Below are positions 20,553 through 30,000 of a stretch of 64,000 nt of DNA, one piece after another (positions within the stretch are counted from its first letter, which is position 1; the number at the start of each line of letters is the position of its first letter). Position numbers and translations under genes: made by a program. The stretch comes from DAIDKA01 sp036267975 (lineage in GTDB: Bacteria; Pseudomonadota; Gammaproteobacteria; Steroidobacterales; Steroidobacteraceae): NCBI GenBank assembly GCA_036267975.1, contig DATAVA010000043.1, forward strand, positions 33,761 through 97,760, given 5' to 3'. The notes under the pieces are model-generated. The model made no database searches. It was not told the DNA's origin and was given only the letters and a program-made list of their open reading frames with translations.

Positions 20553-21353
20553 ATGACCACGATCATTCGCACCGCCGCGGCGACGCTGGCCGCGCTCACT
20601 GCAACGCTCTATGTGGGGTTGGCCCAGGCGCAGCAGGCCGTGCCCAGTCACCCGGCACTCACCGGCGCCTGGGACCGTTACGGCACCATGAAGCTTGATC
20701 CCAGGGTGACGAGCGCCCCGCCAGTCTCGGCACCGCCGCTCAAACCGGTCTACATGGCCCAATGGGAGGCTCAGCAGAAAGCCGCCAAGGAGGCCGATGC
20801 GCGCGGCCAGCCGCTCTACAGCGGCTACGCAAAGTGCCTGCCCGACGGCATGCCGGCCATGATGATGGCCATGTTCCCGATGGAGGTGCTGCAGACCCCG
20901 GGGCAGATCACCATCATCGAGGAGGCCTATAACCAGGTGCGTCGCATCTACCTGAATCAGAAGCAGATCCCGATTGATGATGCCGAGCCGGGCTTCTGGG
21001 GGCATTCGGTAGGACACTGGGAAGGCGACACCCTCGTCGTCAATACGGTCGGGATCAAGGAAGAGGTGCGCTTCCGCGGCGTACCGCACAGCCCCAACAT
21101 GCAGATCGACGAGCGCATCCGCATGTTGGCCAAGAATATCTTCGAGGATCAGGTGACGGTAACGGACCCTGAATACCTGACCGGACCGTGGAAATTCACC
21201 TGGAAATACGTGCGCAAGCCTGGTTACAAGATTCTGGAATATGTCTGCGAATCGAACCGGGAGTACGAGGATCCCAAGACCGGGGGCACCCGTATGCGCA
21301 TCGGCACGCCGGGCGCCAGCTCCGCGCCGAACCCGGCCACACCCAAGCCTTAG
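20553..21353 (+). CDS. secreted protein of the GHWxxDTLVV family, copy A
   Basis: A 266-residue exported protein of a family I cannot name. A signal peptide (TLAALTATLYVGLAQAQQA) leads to a mature domain with KCLPDGMP, PMEVLQTPGQITIIEE, RRIYLNQ, HSVGHWEGDTLVVNTVG, DERIRM and EYVCESN. The same blocks in the same order occur in the gene pair at 36053 and 36805. Two cysteines in the shared blocks (in CLPDG and EYVCE) are kept in all three copies and may form a disulfide. The family is all-beta in appearance. It follows a DUF6152 gene by 9 bases, which suggests a joint periplasmic role. Confidence 0.8.
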   Translation: MTTIIRTAAATLAALTATLYVGLAQAQQAVPSHPALTGAWDRYGTMKLDPRVTSAPPVSAPPLKPVYMAQWEAQQKAAKEADARGQPLYSGYAKCLPDGMPAMMMAMFPMEVLQTPGQITIIEEAYNQVRRIYLNQKQIPIDDAEPGFWGHSVGHWEGDTLVVNTVGIKEEVRFRGVPHSPNMQIDERIRMLAKNIFEDQVTVTDPEYLTGPWKFTWKYVRKPGYKILEYVCESNREYEDPKTGGTRMRIGTPGASSAPNPATPKP

Positions 21354-21538
21354 GGGCAAAGGCCCCCAAGGCAAAGCTCCCGCCTCAGGACCAGCCTCGG
21401 CAGGCGGCAGGCTTTGGTGTATCATGGTGGGCTACCTATGCCCGCGCCAGATCAGCTCATTGCATCGCGACTTCCAGCGATCAGTGCGGTTGGTTGGCAC
21501 GTGTGTTCACGCCCAAGAAACTGTAATGGAAATCTGAC

Positions 21539-23683
21539 ATGGCCCGAACGACCGCCCTTGCCGACATTCGCAATATCGGCATCATCGCCCACGTTGACGC
21601 CGGCAAGACCACGACGACCGAGCGCATCCTCTATTACACGGGGCGCAAGCACACGATCATCGACATCCACGATACCAAGGACCTGAAGACCTCCACGACC
21701 ACTGACTACCTCGAACAGGAGCAGAAGCGCGGTATCACGATTCAAAGCGCGGCCGTGTCCACGTTCTGGCGCGACAAGAAGATCAACCTCATCGACACCC
21801 CGGGGCACGTCGACTTCACGATCGAAGTGAACCGTTCGCTGCGCGTGCTCGATGGCGCCGTGGTCGTATTCGACGGCGTGGCCGGCGTGGAGCCCCAGTC
21901 GGAGACCAACTGGCGTCTCGCGGACAACTACGACGTACCGCGTATCTGCTATGTGAACAAGATGGACCGCAGCGGTGCGAATTTCGAGCGCTGCGTGGAC
22001 ATGATCAAGAAGCGCCTCGGCGCCCGCCCGCTGCCGGTGCAGCTGCCGATCGGCTCGGAGGATGACTTCAAGGGCATGATCGACCTGGTCGAGATGAAAG
22101 CGCTGGTATGGGATTCGGACGACAAGGATGCCGAGTGGCGCAGCCTCGAGGTCACCCCTGATCTGGCCAGCCGCGTCGGCTTGACGAACCCGGGCGACAT
22201 CAAGTTGCTGACCAAGATTGCGCAGTACCGTTCGGAGCTGGTCGACACCTGCCTGGAAATGGACGATGAGGCCATGGAGGCTTTCATCAGCGACGCCAAG
22301 ATTCCTTCGGGCGATATTCTGCGTGAATGCCTGCGCAAGGGCACCCTGCATGGGGCCTTCACTCCGGTGCTGTGCGGTTCCTCGTACAAGAACAAGGGCG
22401 TGCAGCAGGTGCTGGACGCAGTCGTCGACTATCTGCCGGCTCCGACCGACGTGGCCGCCATCAACACCGTGGACGCCGACGGCGAGCCCATCGGTGAGCG
22501 CAAGTGCTCCGACGACGAGCCGTTCTCGGCGCTCGCCTTCAAGGTCATCAACGATGCCTATGGTGCGCTGACCTTCGTGCGTATCTACTCCGGCGTACTC
22601 ACCAAGGGCGCCTCGGTGCAAAACACCACGCGTGGCAAGCGCGAGAAGATCGGCCGAATGGTCGAGATGTTCGCCAAGGAAGCCAATCCCATTGAAGAGG
22701 CGCGCGCCGGTGACATCATCGCGCTGGTATCCCTGACGGACACCGAAACCGGCGACACCCTGAGTGATTCCGCCAATCCGGTGATCCTGGAGCGCATGCG
22801 TTTCCCGGAACCCGTGATCAGCGTCTCGGTGCAGGCCAAGAACAAGGCCGACCAGGAGAAGTTCGGCGCGGCCCTTGGCAAGATGGTGCGTGCCGATCCC
22901 TCGCTGCATATGGAGACCGACCGCGATACGCTGCAGACACTGCTGCGTGGCATGGGTGAGCTGCACCTTGAAGTGACGCTCGATCGCATGCGCACCGAGT
23001 TCAATGTCGAAGGCGTCATGGGCGAACCCCAGGTCGCTTACCGCGAGACCATCACTAGGCGCGTTGACGAACAGTACGTCCACAAGAAGCAAACCGGCGG
23101 TTCGGGCCAGTTCGCCGAAGTATGGATCACGTTCGAGCCCCAGGAGCGTTCCAAGGGCTTCGAATTCGTCGACGAGACAACCGGCGGCTCGGTGCCCCGC
23201 GAATACGTGCCCGCGGTCGAGAAGGGTCTGCGCCAGCAGATGGAACAGGGCGTACTGGCGAAGTTTCCGACTGTGGACTTCAAGGCGACCCTCACCGACG
23301 GCAGCTATCACGACGTCGACTCCAATGCGCTGACCTTCGAAATTGCCGCCAAGGCCTGCTTCCGTGAGGCCATGCGCAAGGCCGGACCGATTCTGCTGGA
23401 ACCGGTGATGAAGGTCGAAACCGTCACCCCCGGTGATTACCTCGGCGATGTGATCGGCGACATCAACCGCCGGCGCGGCGCGATCATGGATCAGCTGGAG
23501 CGCGGTACGAACGTCGCGGTGGTCGCAACCGTGCCTCTATCGGAAATGTTTGGCTACATCGGCCACCTGCGTGGCATGACCAGTGGTCGCGCCTCCTACA
23601 CGATGGAGTTCTCGCATTACGATCCGGTGCCGCGCAATGTGGCCGAGGAAGTCATCGAGAAGGCGACCAAGCCCGCCGCCTGA
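21539..23683 (+). CDS. fusA: translation elongation factor G (divergent paralogue)
   Basis: GTPase that moves tRNA and mRNA through the ribosome or helps recycle ribosomes. The 714 residues carry the full EF-G layout: P-loop AHVDAGKTTTTE (17-28), switch region RGITIQSAAVSTFW, DTPGHVDF and NKMD, then domains II-V. The switch-I stretch (HTIIDIHDTKDLKTSTTTDYLEQEQK) differs from canonical bacterial EF-G, which has a shorter HDGAATMDWMEQEQ-type loop. The gene stands alone instead of beside rpsL, rpsG and tuf. It could be a second EF-G of the EF-G2 or spd/mitochondrial-like type. A strong terminator follows it. Confidence 0.9.
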   Translation: MARTTALADIRNIGIIAHVDAGKTTTTERILYYTGRKHTIIDIHDTKDLKTSTTTDYLEQEQKRGITIQSAAVSTFWRDKKINLIDTPGHVDFTIEVNRSLRVLDGAVVVFDGVAGVEPQSETNWRLADNYDVPRICYVNKMDRSGANFERCVDMIKKRLGARPLPVQLPIGSEDDFKGMIDLVEMKALVWDSDDKDAEWRSLEVTPDLASRVGLTNPGDIKLLTKIAQYRSELVDTCLEMDDEAMEAFISDAKIPSGDILRECLRKGTLHGAFTPVLCGSSYKNKGVQQVLDAVVDYLPAPTDVAAINTVDADGEPIGERKCSDDEPFSALAFKVINDAYGALTFVRIYSGVLTKGASVQNTTRGKREKIGRMVEMFAKEANPIEEARAGDIIALVSLTDTETGDTLSDSANPVILERMRFPEPVISVSVQAKNKADQEKFGAALGKMVRADPSLHMETDRDTLQTLLRGMGELHLEVTLDRMRTEFNVEGVMGEPQVAYRETITRRVDEQYVHKKQTGGSGQFAEVWITFEPQERSKGFEFVDETTGGSVPREYVPAVEKGLRQQMEQGVLAKFPTVDFKATLTDGSYHDVDSNALTFEIAAKACFREAMRKAGPILLEPVMKVETVTPGDYLGDVIGDINRRRGAIMDQLERGTNVAVVATVPLSEMFGYIGHLRGMTSGRASYTMEFSHYDPVPRNVAEEVIEKATKPAA

Positions 23684-23699
23684 GCGCGCCGGGCAGCAC

Positions 23700-23752
23700 A
23701 GCGAACGCCGGTCGGCGCGGGGTCCATCCGCCCTTCCGGCGTTTCGCTTTTT
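23700..23752 (+). terminator. rho-independent terminator after EF-G
   Basis: A stem of AGCGAACGCCGG (23700-23711) pairs with CCGGCGTTTCGCT (23736-23748), with one bulged base, and runs straight into TTTTT. It begins 17 bases after the EF-G stop. The T-run overlaps the -35 box of the next promoter. Confidence 0.9.
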
Positions 23753-23779
23753 ACACCTCCTGAAGCCACGCGCTATGAT
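23750..23779 (+). promoter_or_regulatory. sigma70-type promoter for the exported VOC gene
   Basis: TTTACA at 23750-23755 and TATGAT at 23774-23779, 18 bases apart, sit 48 bases before the ATG at 23828. The -35 box shares its first bases with the terminator T-run of the upstream EF-G gene. Confidence 0.7.
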
Positions 23780-23827
23780 CGGTGGCGGCGCCGGGCGCCC
23801 AAAATATCAACCGAAGGGGGATGCATC

Positions 23828-24283
23828 ATGATCGACACAGGAAAGATGGGACTGGGGCTGTGCGCTTCACTGCTCGTCGCGCTGAGCGCGCAGGCGGGGG
23901 TGACGCTGAATGCGGCGCGCGTCGGTGCCGTGGATATAGCCGCGGTAGAGAAGTTCTATGCAACCGCCTTTGGGATGCAGGAAGTCCAGAAGATCGGCGC
24001 TAACGAGGTCATGCTGAACTTCGGCGAGTCGGTAGCCGCCGCGAAGGCGAATCCGGGCGCGCAGATTGTAATCATGCACCGGGACTCGGATGACGTAAAA
24101 GACACGATCGCCCACGTCATCTTCAATGTCACCGACATCAAAGCGACGGCCGCCGCCATCGTTGCCGCCGGCGGCAAGATGGAGCGCGCGCCGTTCGTCT
24201 TCGGCAAGACCGGCATAACGATCGGCCTGGCGGTGGATCCGGCCGGCAATCACATCGAAATGCTCCAGCAGCCGAAGCACTGA
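23828..24283 (+). CDS. exported VOC-superfamily (glyoxalase fold) protein
   Basis: A 151-residue protein with a signal peptide (LGLCASLLVALSAQA) followed by one vicinal-oxygen-chelate domain: strand AARVGAVDIAAVEKFYATAF, metal-ligand-like His in AHVIFNVTD, and the terminal DPAGNHIEMLQQP with a likely Glu ligand. VOC proteins include glyoxalases, dioxygenases and binding proteins; most are cytoplasmic, so an exported one stands out. A second exported copy is at 49543. A purine-rich ribosome site (GAAGGGGG) and a clear promoter sit upstream, so it is a single-gene unit. Substrate unknown. Confidence 0.88.
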   Translation: MIDTGKMGLGLCASLLVALSAQAGVTLNAARVGAVDIAAVEKFYATAFGMQEVQKIGANEVMLNFGESVAAAKANPGAQIVIMHRDSDDVKDTIAHVIFNVTDIKATAAAIVAAGGKMERAPFVFGKTGITIGLAVDPAGNHIEMLQQPKH

Positions 24284-24289
24284 CCGGTT

Positions 24290-25153
24290 TCAGATCCGGG
24301 CCAATACCACCCGACCAATCCCGCCGACGCGCAGCCGCGCGCCGGCGTTGTCGAAAAAACGGGCGTTGATTTCGTCCGGTCCGAAGTCGCGGATCGTGGC
24401 AAAACCCAGCCGCGTCAGGTCTGCGTGCAAGGCAGCCGGCTCGAAGAATGTGCGCCATGGCTCGCCGGCCGCGGCGATCCGCCGCTTCAACACTTTCAAT
24501 CCCCAGCGTCGCAGTAAATCCCAGGGCGGTGGCAGCGTCAGGTAGTCGAAGACGATGCCGCTGCGACTGACCATGGGCTGCGCCACGAATCGCAGCGTCT
24601 GCAGGATGGCATCCTGCGTCAGATACATGGTAACGCCCAGCCAGGAGAAGAACGCCGGTTCATCCCGCTGGAAGCCATTGGCAATGAGCCGGTCCGCCAG
24701 CTGTTCGCGCTCAAAGTTGACGGGAACATAGATCAGCGACCCTTGCGACTTCAGTCGCGCGTGACTGACGAGCTGCCGTTTCCATTCCTGAGTAGCGGGA
24801 TGATCCACCTCGAAGACGCGCAATCCTCCCGCGGCGTGCGGATTGCGGTAGGCGAATGTATCCAGCCCCGCGCCCAGCAGCACGTACTGACGCACTCCGC
24901 GCGCTACGGCCTCGGTCAGGGCCTCCTCGGCAAGACGGCTGCGCGCGACCAGAAAGGCGCGCAGGTATCGTGCGTAGCGGTTATTGAAACGCCGCTCGGC
25001 GGCGCGTATGGCACCCGTGGTCTTGGACCCCAGTATGGTCAGCGCTGCCGGATCCTCGAACACCCTGGGCAGATCGAAAATCTGATGCGCCGCACGACTC
25101 ATGGCAACGCCATGCGCGGTCCGGCCGGGTAAGTCATCGTTCACGACCCGCAT
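24290..25153 (-). CDS. class I SAM-dependent methyltransferase, LCM/PPM1 type
   Basis: A 287-residue methyltransferase of the leucine-carboxyl-methyltransferase-like group (the TIGR00027-type bacterial proteins). Typical features are the early FNNRYARYLRAFLVARSRLAEE helix, the SAM-binding strand and loop YVLLGAGLDTFAYR, the acidic strand end VFEVDHPATQEWK and FVPVNFE-like IYVPVNFERE. These enzymes methylate small molecules or carboxyl groups; polyketide O-methyltransferases are relatives. Transcribed towards the VOC gene, with 6 bases between the two stops. Nothing nearby fixes its substrate. Confidence 0.9.
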   Translation of the reverse strand: MRVVNDDLPGRTAHGVAMSRAAHQIFDLPRVFEDPAALTILGSKTTGAIRAAERRFNNRYARYLRAFLVARSRLAEEALTEAVARGVRQYVLLGAGLDTFAYRNPHAAGGLRVFEVDHPATQEWKRQLVSHARLKSQGSLIYVPVNFEREQLADRLIANGFQRDEPAFFSWLGVTMYLTQDAILQTLRFVAQPMVSRSGIVFDYLTLPPPWDLLRRWGLKVLKRRIAAAGEPWRTFFEPAALHADLTRLGFATIRDFGPDEINARFFDNAGARLRVGGIGRVVLARI

Positions 25154-25264
25154 TGTTCCACTTCAATGTGAGCCACGCCACAGATTGCGCCGGTGCCGGC
25201 GGCCGACGGCGGCCGCACCGACTATAGTGGGTGTGGTGGCACAATCGGCCAGGAATCCACAACC

Positions 25265-25630
25265 GTGTCAGTTGGCAGTATTGGAACTTCAAAAAACGGG
25301 CCAATGACGCCGACGGCCCCGCGCCCGAAATCTGCGCCGGTGAAGTCCGCTACCGCTCACACGAACAGCACTCTCACCCCACGGACCACAACCGGTACGG
25401 CCGCCGCGTTGGAAGGGCAGATCCGCGCCGCCAAGGAACAGTTGAACGACTGGGTCACTTGCGTCTCGGCGTCGACGCCGAAGGGACAAGCCGAGATCCT
25501 TTCGCTGTCCGCACAGATAAGTGCGGCCCAGGAGCAGATCAATCACCTGCCACCGGCGACAGGAACCTCGGGCGCTGGCACGGACTCAAGAGCGGAACGC
25601 ACGGGTGTCAGCCTGGATGCTTGGGCGTAA
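25265..25630 (+). CDS. small coiled-coil hypothetical protein
   Basis: I do not recognise a named family. From the GTG at 25265 (AGGA lies 10 bases upstream) the product has 121 residues: a Ser/Thr/Pro-rich N-terminal part (1-50), then a helical segment ALEGQIRAAKEQLNDWV and a second helix ILSLSAQISAAQEQINHL with heptad spacing, separated by TCVSASTPKG. The helix-CxSAxTPxG-helix layout recalls short conserved hypothetical proteins of many proteobacteria. No signal peptide. A TATAGT hexamer at 25223 could be its -10 box. An ATG at 25304 is another possible start. Confidence 0.55.
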   Translation: MSVGSIGTSKNGPMTPTAPRPKSAPVKSATAHTNSTLTPRTTTGTAAALEGQIRAAKEQLNDWVTCVSASTPKGQAEILSLSAQISAAQEQINHLPPATGTSGAGTDSRAERTGVSLDAWA

Positions 25631-25802
25631 CAACTCGCCTTTCCAAGTGCCTTAGAAGATCCGCAAGGCCGGACCCACCGGCGCCGCCCAGATCATCAGC
25701 GCGATTTTGCCCGCCAAAGCGCAGGTCCGGGGTGTAAGGGTTCCGAAACCGTCAGGCCGCTACACTGCGCTGCCGCGACCGCCCGCACCAATAGAAGCGC
25801 GA

Positions 25803-27008
25803 ATGCAAGACGATGACGCCATCCTGCAGCGCCGTGCACTGCCGATGGGGCGGCAGCTTCGCGTCGTCATCATCGTGACGGCCATTGTAGTGGCCATCGC
25901 ACTGCTGTGGATCGTTCTGGGCAGAAAATCGGCACAATCGGCCGAGCCATCCGGCTCCGCACCCATCCCGGGTCAGGTGCGACTGACCTCCGAGCAGCTC
26001 AGTACACTTGGAGTCGCCACAGTTAGAACTGCTCAATTCCACGATGCGGTGGTCGCGGATGGCCAGATCGCGGTAAACGCGGACACCACGACCCAGATTT
26101 TCTCCCCCTATTCGGGACGCGTCGTGCACGTATTGGCCGGAATCGGCGACCGCGTCCGCGGCGGCGCACCGCTGGTCAGCCTGCAGGCCAGCGAGAATCT
26201 GGATGCGCAAAGCGCACTCATCACGGCGCTGTCGCAGGCCCGACTGGGCCACCTCAATGAGACGCGCCGGCATGCCGCCTACGACTCTCATGGCGGGTCG
26301 TTGCAGGACTGGCAGCAGGCGCAGGCGGAACTGACCGCCGCCGAAACCACCTTGGCGGCGGCTCGCGGTCGATTGCGCGTGCTCGGCAGCTCCGATGCAC
26401 AGATCAAAGCGCTGGAAGCCACCGGCGTGGTCAACGCCACCACCACCATTGCTTCACCAATCACAGGTCTGGTGACCGACCGGCAGATTGGTCCCGGGCA
26501 GATCGTGCAGGCCGGCGCTTCGACGCCGATCTTTACGGTCGCGGATCTCTCCACTGTATGGCTGCTATGTGCGGTCCGGGACATGGACGCGGCAGCGATC
26601 TCGCCCGGCCAGCTGATTCACATCCAAGTGCAGTCGCTGCCGGACCGTGACTTTCGTGCCACGGTCCAATCAGTTGGCGCGGAGGTCGATGCGGTCACGC
26701 ATCGGGTCGTCGTGCGTGCGACCGTACCCAACGGCGATGGTCGGCTCAAGCCGGCCATGTTCACCACCGCCGAGATCGTTACCAGCGCCGATTCGCAGTC
26801 GCCCGCGGTTCCCTCAGCAGCCATCGTGCGCGAGGGGGATCAGGCGCATGTGTGGGTGGTCCGTGCCGACGGCGAGCTGCTGGAACGCGCCATTCACACG
26901 GGGCGCACCAACGGTACTTTGACCGAGGTACGCCAGGGCCTCGCCGCCGGCGAGCGCATCGTAACCAGCGGTAGCCTCTTTATTGACACTGCGGCGCAGC
27001 CTGATTGA
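25803..27008 (+). CDS. heavy-metal-type RND efflux adaptor (CusB/CzcB-like)
   Basis: A 401-residue periplasmic adaptor with one N-terminal membrane helix (about 17-36). It shows a barrel-sandwich half (IFSPYSGRVVHVLAGIGDRV), a helical hairpin (about 130-210), the second half (TTIASPITGLVTDRQIGPGQ) and the beta-barrel domain. The order matches CusB/CzcB adaptors. I started it at the ATG at 25803; the frame stays open further upstream but without a better start. Its stop overlaps a TTG start of the pump gene (TTGA). I see no N-terminal metal-binding Met or His cluster, so the cargo may not be a metal. Confidence 0.88.
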   Translation: MQDDDAILQRRALPMGRQLRVVIIVTAIVVAIALLWIVLGRKSAQSAEPSGSAPIPGQVRLTSEQLSTLGVATVRTAQFHDAVVADGQIAVNADTTTQIFSPYSGRVVHVLAGIGDRVRGGAPLVSLQASENLDAQSALITALSQARLGHLNETRRHAAYDSHGGSLQDWQQAQAELTAAETTLAAARGRLRVLGSSDAQIKALEATGVVNATTTIASPITGLVTDRQIGPGQIVQAGASTPIFTVADLSTVWLLCAVRDMDAAAISPGQLIHIQVQSLPDRDFRATVQSVGAEVDAVTHRVVVRATVPNGDGRLKPAMFTTAEIVTSADSQSPAVPSAAIVREGDQAHVWVVRADGELLERAIHTGRTNGTLTEVRQGLAAGERIVTSGSLFIDTAAQPD

Positions 27009-30000
27009 ACGCGCTGATTACGTTCGCACTGCGGCAGCGCATTTTCCTGGCCCTCCTGCTGCCGCTGGCGCTGATCGCCGGCGCCGTCGGCTTCAGCGCA
27101 TTGAACATCGAAGCCTATCCGGATCCGGTTCCGCCCCTGGTCGACATTGTGACGCAAAGCTCCGGCCAGTCGGCGGAGGAGATTGAGCGCTACGTGACCA
27201 TTCCTATCGAAATCCAGATGGCGGGTATCCCCCACGTCACCTCGGTGCGGACGATCTCACTGTTCGGGCTGTCCGATGTAAAGGTCCAGTTTACCTACGA
27301 CTTCACCTACGACCAGGCCGAACAGTGGGTCATCAACCGTCTTGCGCAGCTGCCACCGCTGGTCAACGCCGCGACGCCACAGATTTCCCCCACCAGCCCC
27401 ATCGGCGAGATTTACCGCTACCAGGTCGTGGGGCCGCCGGGATATTCGGTCACTGACCTGAAGACGCTGGAGGACTGGATACTGGAACGGCGCTTCAAGG
27501 CCGTGCCAGGCGTGGTCGATGTGACCGGCTGGGGCGGCAAGACCCGCACCTACGATGTCGATGTCGATCAGCAGCGGCTGCAGCATTACGCAGTCACACT
27601 GCCCCAGGTGTTGCAGGCGCTGGGTAACAGCAACGTCAACGTGGGCGGGCAGACCGTCGATGTCGGCCCGCAATCTGCAGTCGTGCGCGGCGTGGGTCTG
27701 ATCCACTCAGTGGAAGACATCGGCCACACCATGGTGGCCCTCAATCATGGCGTAGCCGTGCGCGTCGACGACGTGGCCAAGATCCAGATCGGACATCAGC
27801 CGCGGTTGGGCATCGCGGGGCTCGGTGACAACGATGACATCGTCCAGGGCATCGTGTTGATGCGTCGTGGTGCTGAGAGCATGCCGACGATCGAGCGTGT
27901 CAAAGCCGAAGTCAGCCGCATCAACCGCTCGGGGCTGCTGCCGCCAGGAGTGCACATCGAGCGAATCTACGATCGCTCCGATCTCATCCGGCTGACGACC
28001 GCAACGGTGCTGCACAATGTGCTCGCCGGAATCGTACTCATCTTCCTGCTGCAATGGGCGTTCCTCGGGAACCTGCGCAGCGCCATGATCGTGGCCTGTA
28101 CGATTCCTTTTGCCTTGGCGTTTGCGATCGGGCTGATGCTGTTGCGCGGGGAGTCGGCCAACCTGCTTTCGGTCGGTGCGATTGACTTCGGGTTGATCGT
28201 GGATGCCACCGTCATCATGGTGGAAAACATCTTCCGACATCTCGGCGAGAGCGCCGAGGCACGCCGCGCCGGAGGGGCGTTACTGCAGGTGGTGCGCGGC
28301 AACACCCAATTCCGCGGCAAGTTCGCGGTGATCGCGAATGCCGCCACGGAAGTGAACCAGTCGATCCTTTTTGCGGCCGCCATCATCATCGCAGGGTTCG
28401 TGCCGCTGTTCACGCTCAGCGGAATCGAGGGGCATATATTCGGTCCGATGGCCCGAACCTATGGCTATGCGATCGCTGGCGGTCTCATCGCCACGTTTAC
28501 GATTTCACCGGCGCTGTGTGCGTTACTGCTGCCATCCAGCGTCGCCGAATCGGAAACCCTGCTGGTGCGCTGGCTGCGCCGCGGGTACGAACCGGTGGTT
28601 GAATTCGCATTGGCCAATCGCATCGTTACATTGGGCGGTCTGGTTTTGCTGCTCGGAGTCGCCGCCGTTTCCGCACATGGCCTCGGACTTGAGTTCATGC
28701 CCCGCCTCGAGGAAGGCAACTTCTGGATCCGCGCCACCATGCCGACCTCGATATCGCTCGAAGCCGGCAACGGCTATGTCAACCGGATGCGCCGGGTCAT
28801 CGGCAGCTTTCCGGAAGTGCGGACCGTGGTCTCTCAGCATGGACGACCGGACGACGGCACCGATGCGACGGGATTCTTCAATGCCGAATTCTTCGTGCCG
28901 CTCAAGAACGCCGCTTCCTGGCCCGCCGGCGTCGATAAGGAAAAGCTGACGCAGGCTCTGACGGCCACTCTCACGCAGCGGTTTCCCGGCGTGGATTTCA
29001 ACTTCTCGCAATACATCGAGGACAACGTCGAGGAGGCCGCATCCGGCGTCAAGGGCGAGAACTCCGTGAAACTTTTCGGCAATGATCTGAAGGTTCTCGC
29101 TGCAACGGCCGGGAAGATTCGCGATGTTCTGCAGTCGGTGCCCGGGATTACGGACCTGGCGGTCTTCAATCCCCTGGGACAACCGACGATCCGTGTCGAC
29201 GTGGATCGGGAACGCGCGTCCCGACTGGGACTGGCGCCCGGAGACATCAACGCGACCGTGCAAAGCGCGATCGGCGGCCAATCCGCCGGCGACCTGTACG
29301 AGCAAGGCAGTGATCGGCACTTTCCGATAATGGTGCGCCTGGCCCAGCCATTCCGCGCCGATGTGGATTCCATCGGCCGGATCACGGTCGGCGCGCCGGA
29401 TCCGACCGGCGGCTCGGCGCTGGTTCCGGTACCGCTCGCCGATGTCGCCAAGGTGCATCTGGTATCCGGGCCCTCCTTCATCTATCGCGAACAGCAGGAG
29501 CGCTACGTCCCCATCAAGTTCAGCGTCCGCGGACGCGACCTGGGCAGCGCAGTACTGGACGCCCAGGCACGGGTCGCGCGCTCCGTCGTCATACCCGGCG
29601 GGTACCGGCTCGAATGGGTGGGTGAATTCGGCAATCTGCACGACGCATTGCAGCGCCTGAAGATTGCCGTACCGGTGAGTCTGGCGCTCATCTGCATTCT
29701 GCTGTTCATCAACTTCGGGTCGATCGTGGACGTGCTGCTGGCGGTGAGCGTGATTCCGATGGCGCTCATTGGCGGCATCTTCGCTCTGGCACTGACCGGC
29801 ACACCTTTCAGTGTGTCCGCGGCAATCGGCTTTGTGGCGCTGTTCGGCATAGCCACCATGGACGGCATCATCGTGCTCTCGTACTACAACCTGCACATCG
29901 AACAGGGCATGGACCGCGTCGCCTCCATTGTGCATACCTGTCGCGTGCAGATGCGCCCGGTGATGATGACCTGCATCGTCGCGTGCGTGGGCCTGGTGCC

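Noticed and set aside
21452..23311. 619-codon open frame on the minus strand, antisense to EF-G
   Set aside because: EF-G on the plus strand is certain; the antisense translation is a shadow rich in His/Arg/Leu with no motif.
28523..29935. 470-codon minus-strand frame inside the metal-type pump gene
   Set aside because: Shadow of the pump reading frame; no ribosome site or protein-like pattern.
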